From NCBI GenBank assembly GCA_021785795.1, contig JAJYEK010000059.1, positions 1 to 19,964 of the forward strand: a stretch of 19,964 bases of DNA, written 5' to 3'. Of the stretch, positions 18,501-19,964 are shown piece after piece. A program made the position numbers and the translations under genes. The notes under the pieces are model-generated. The model had not been told where the DNA came from. It was given only the letters and a program-made list of their open reading frames with translations, and searched no databases. This DNA is from Pseudomonadota bacterium (lineage in GTDB: Bacteria; Pseudomonadota; Gammaproteobacteria; Acidiferrobacterales; UBA6901). Position 1 is the first letter of the stretch. Every line of letters starts with the position of its first letter.

Positions 18501-18811
18501 GTGGCGATTCCGTATGTATGGTCGACCCCCGTGAGGCCCTGCAGGATCGCCTCCAGCGGCTTGATGATCAGCTGTTCGACCTCCTTGGGCGAGGCGCCGG
18601 GTTTGGTGACGATGATGTTGGCTGCCGGAACCACGATTTCCGGATTCTCCTCGCGCGGAGTCGAGCTGAGTGCCAGCGCTCCGGCGAGTACGGAAACGAT
18701 TAGAATAAGGACGGTCACCTTGCTGTCGACAAAGTAGCTCGTAATGCGCCCGGCAAGGTTCATGCGGTGTGCATCGTTCTCGCGCTTGTGCGGATTCGTC
18801 GGCTCGGACAC
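15563..18811 (-). CDS. RND-type efflux transporter, inner-membrane permease
   Basis: This is a complete 1082-residue resistance-nodulation-division pump, driven by the proton gradient and working with an adaptor and a TolC-type channel. TM1 is at about residues 32-50, followed by STPREENPEIVVP and the first periplasmic porter region. The central TM block (about 370-510) includes LSLGLMVDDSIVVIENI with the proton-relay pair D431-D432 in TM4. The second TM1-like helix is near 557-575, the second porter region follows, and the last TM block runs from about 917 to 1070. In TM10 the AcrB lysine position is Arg (VRNSLLLIDF, R987). The GTG start at 18811 has AGGGGA 5 bases upstream; the alternative ATG at 18763 has no ribosome-binding site. 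It lies 20 bp after the small lipoprotein gene. The substrate cannot be predicted. Confidence 0.95.
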   Translation of the reverse strand: MSEPTNPHKRENDAHRMNLAGRITSYFVDSKVTVLILIVSVLAGALALSSTPREENPEIVVPAANIIVTKPGASPKEVEQLIIKPLEAILQGLTGVDHTYGIATESMGIVTVRFKVGENREASMVRLYDRIMSNLDRMPPGTNLPLVKPVNVDNVPIMTITLSSATMDDYDLRRVADDVLEHLRRVKGTSLTYLLGGRRRQINVNLDLDRMRHYNVSLFDIRRVLEATNVDIPSGTLVSNGRVSTVIAGGMLRNAHEVRNLVVSLYGHKPVYLKDIATITDGPGDITYVHRIGYGPAYTGVRSPDFEEPAVTIAIAKTKGTNAVAVASAVLSELHRIQPQLIPPAVHVDITRDDGKRANEAVNTLIEHLTIAIATVVLLLVVFLGWRAASIVTITIPLIMFITLAVGMAAGQSLNRITLFALILSLGLMVDDSIVVIENIFRHYSRKGADRLAGAVRAVNEIGRPTNLATFTVILAFLPMFWVHGMMGPYMAPIPFNVPVAMITSLAIAYSVAPWAAYRWLHLKPGQHVEGHAPGRLERGYAAIMGKLLDKRGLRIGFFVGIALLMLLVLAMPIFRLVQFKMLPKNNADTFNITVDMPAGTALEQTDRVVRRIGDILRTTPDVTNFEATVGRPGVIDFNGLLRGSTFKTGPQYAEVRVNLKDKRYRSRSSIQIVRSLRPAITRLEARTGANIKLVEEPPGPPVRATVLAELYGPSYSKLRQIAKEVRYDVFAKTKDVVDIDDSDTADTTQYRIVVDRRKAALAGILPVEVAQTLQAFLGGYDAGAVHIAREKEPVFIHFQIPVSDRVLPTDLYNIFFTNPAGNEISLGKIAQIRPVEAPKPILFQDQRPVVYVTGEMGTGSPVYAVLHMWQYLRTHRLPDGVKLKQDFMSYPATTSYGLRWGGEMRLTLDVFRDLGRAFAVAIVLIYVILVAYYRSFVIPLIVMGAIPLTIIGVFPGHAIMDLIEGHYYFTATSMIGVIALAGIVVRNSLLLIDFILDFRRAGHGLREAVVQAGTTRMRPILLTAFAIILGTAAMVTDPVFGGLAISLISGTFASTVLTLFVIPLVYYVYEGRREGKGVAPA

Positions 18812-18831
18812 GGTTTCCCCTTTGTCGGCTT

Positions 18832-19209
18832 CTATTTTCGGCGCACCGTGATCGGGCTGCCGTCATGTACGTCGGCGAGATTCCCGAGAACCAGGGTCTC
18901 GTTGCCCGACAGGCCGCTCAGAACTTCAAGCCGGCCATCGACGAGTTTTCCGGCTCTGACCATGCGGAAGCGGGCGAGCCCGTCCCGCAAGACGAACACC
19001 CCGGGAATGCCTCCCCGCACCACAAATGCCGCCGGCGGGATGAGCACCTCGGTCACGGCCGATGGTGGAGACCTGAGTGTCATGACCGGCCGCAAGAGCG
19101 GGGGAAGCACAAGCGGCGCCGATGCAGGTTTGCCAGCGCACGCCGCGAGCGCCAAAGACAACAGCAGTGCTGTCGCCGGCGCTCCCGGCCGCATGAATCT
19201 ATGGCCCAT
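18832..19209 (-). CDS. Small lipoprotein resembling the C-terminal domain of an RND periplasmic adaptor
   Basis: This 125-residue protein starts with a lipoprotein signal: positive MGHRFMRPG, a hydrophobic stretch ALLLSLALAAC and a lipobox LAAC with acylated C24; Ala at +2 suggests outer-membrane sorting by the usual rule. From about residue 52 it reads like the membrane-proximal end of HlyD/AcrA-type adaptors: VTEVLIPPAAFVVRGGIPGVFVLRDGLARFRMVRAG, then VEVLSGLSGNE-like VLSGLSGNETLVLGNLADVHDGSPI. The helical hairpin, lipoyl and beta-barrel domains are absent. The ATG at 19209 has a strong AGGAG 8 bases upstream. It lies between the TolC-type gene and the pump with gaps of about 20 bp, which fits an efflux role. 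It may be a genuine mini-adaptor, or the remnant of a full adaptor joined to its signal peptide. Homology was judged by eye. Confidence 0.75.
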   Translation of the reverse strand: MGHRFMRPGAPATALLLSLALAACAGKPASAPLVLPPLLRPVMTLRSPPSAVTEVLIPPAAFVVRGGIPGVFVLRDGLARFRMVRAGKLVDGRLEVLSGLSGNETLVLGNLADVHDGSPITVRRK

Positions 19210-19230
19210 TTCCGGACTCCTTACCTGCTA

Positions 19231-19964
19231 TCATTGCGGCGGGGCCAGTGTGCCTTCCGCCAGGGCCAGTGCCGCCTGATTAGTCGCCAGATCCAGCGAG
19301 GATGCGAGCTTTTCATTGCGGGCTTCCACCAGCAACTGTTCCGCGTTGAGCACATCAAGCAGTATCGTTCGGCCCTCGCCATAGCGCTTCTTGACCAGGC
19401 GCACGGTTTGCCTTGCCCTGGCGACGTTCGCTGCCGCGATCCTGCGCCGTGCCATTGCCTCCCGGACCCCGTAGTAGGCAGCACGTACCTGATTGAGAAT
19501 ATCCTGCTGCAGATTCAGCGCGCGCAGTTCCGATTCGGTCTTCCGGTCGCGGGCATCATCAAGTTCGCTGGTGTCTCGGTTGCCGCTGAACAGGTTTATG
19601 CTGACCACGCCCATGATGCTTTGGGAGTTGGCGGCGAAGCCGAGGTGGTGGCTGTACCAGTCGCTGGTTGCGACAAGGCTCACCTGCGGCTTGAATGCAG
19701 CGTGCGCCTCGTCGATGCTGGCAGCGCTGGCCGATACCATCGAGCGCGCCGCCTCAAGGTCCTTGCGTGCAGCGAGTGCGCGCTGTTCCAGTACCGGCAG
19801 CGGATCGAGAGGTTCGACCGCCGGCTCCCGCCAGGGGAGGAGTGCAATCGGGTCGTCAACCGGCATTCCCATGGCCAGCTTGAGCTGGTCGAGCGCCAGA
19901 TGAACGCGGTCGTCAGCCTTGGCGCGCGCGCTTTCGACAGCTGCAAGGTTGAGTTCGGCAGTCA
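19231..19964 (-). CDS. TolC-family outer membrane efflux protein, C-terminal part (start beyond the window)
   Basis: TolC-type proteins form the outer-membrane and periplasmic channel of tripartite efflux systems. About 243 residues are visible, and the frame continues through the right edge (the reading starts TAELNLAAVESARAKADDRV). The last half of the second outer-membrane-factor repeat is clear: LEQRALAARKDLEAARSMVSA, FKPQVSLVATSDWY, then strand-forming VVSINLFSGNRD. Long Ala-rich helices follow, ending with RYGEGRTILLDVLNAEQLLVEARN and the final ALALAEGTL, which is the family's standard C-terminal pattern. The stop lies 21 bp before the small lipoprotein start, so it is the upstream gene of the same operon. 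A full adaptor gene, if there is one, could lie before this gene, outside the window. Confidence 0.92.
   Translation of the reverse strand, partial: TAELNLAAVESARAKADDRVHLALDQLKLAMGMPVDDPIALLPWREPAVEPLDPLPVLEQRALAARKDLEAARSMVSASAASIDEAHAAFKPQVSLVATSDWYSHHLGFAANSQSIMGVVSINLFSGNRDTSELDDARDRKTESELRALNLQQDILNQVRAAYYGVREAMARRRIAAANVARARQTVRLVKKRYGEGRTILLDVLNAEQLLVEARNEKLASSLDLATNQAALALAEGTLAPPQ

Noticed and set aside
16997..18703. A 568-codon plus-strand open frame inside the RND pump gene
   Set aside because: The pump is unmistakable on the other strand. The antisense translation is rich in His, Arg and Asp with no hydrophobic or domain pattern, so it is a shadow frame.

Overview
The window is a high-GC, gene-dense piece of bacterial chromosome, most likely from a gammaproteobacterium. 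The order aroK-aroB-(one gene)-gltB-gltD-hemE is one I recall from Pseudomonas and relatives, and GltB, GltD, HemE and PriA read closely like the proteobacterial proteins. HemE shares long stretches with the Escherichia coli sequence as I remember it. The species cannot be named from sequence alone; a non-enteric, possibly Chromatiales- or Acidiferrobacterales-like organism is a weak guess.

Layout. Positions 1-2549 hold a tight plus-strand run: the end of shikimate kinase (aroK), 3-dehydroquinate synthase (aroB) and a dGTPase-like HD hydrolase (dgt). All overlap by 4 to 20 bases, as in a translationally coupled operon. After a 162-bp gap with its own probable promoter come gltB and gltD (overlapping by 8 bases), the two subunits of NADPH glutamate synthase, then hemE for tetrapyrrole synthesis. 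A convergent fructosamine-kinase-family gene follows on the minus strand (10147-11034).

The interval 11035-11656 is the only large non-coding stretch. It contains a hairpin-forming inverted repeat, a 60-bp segment that is 73% A+T, two perfect DnaA boxes plus a one-mismatch box, and then the promoter and start of priA, the replication-restart helicase. This resembles an origin or another DnaA-bound locus, but most surrounding genes point towards it, which argues against it being the main chromosomal origin.

From 13882 to the end everything is on the minus strand. In transcription order there is a TolC-type outer-membrane protein (cut by the window edge), a 125-residue lipoprotein resembling only the last domain of a periplasmic adaptor, a complete RND pump, and, behind its own promoter, a HemN/HemW-family radical SAM protein. 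The first three are about 20 bp apart and look like one efflux operon with an unusually small adaptor gene. The radical SAM promoter has an 18-bp perfect palindrome filling its -35/-10 spacer, which suggests a repressor site.

Most of the window is ordinary core metabolism. I see no CRISPR array, transposon, tRNA or rRNA, and no complete unknown system. The parts most worth a second look are the DnaA-box region, the miniature adaptor lipoprotein and the HemN-like protein with its palindromic operator.
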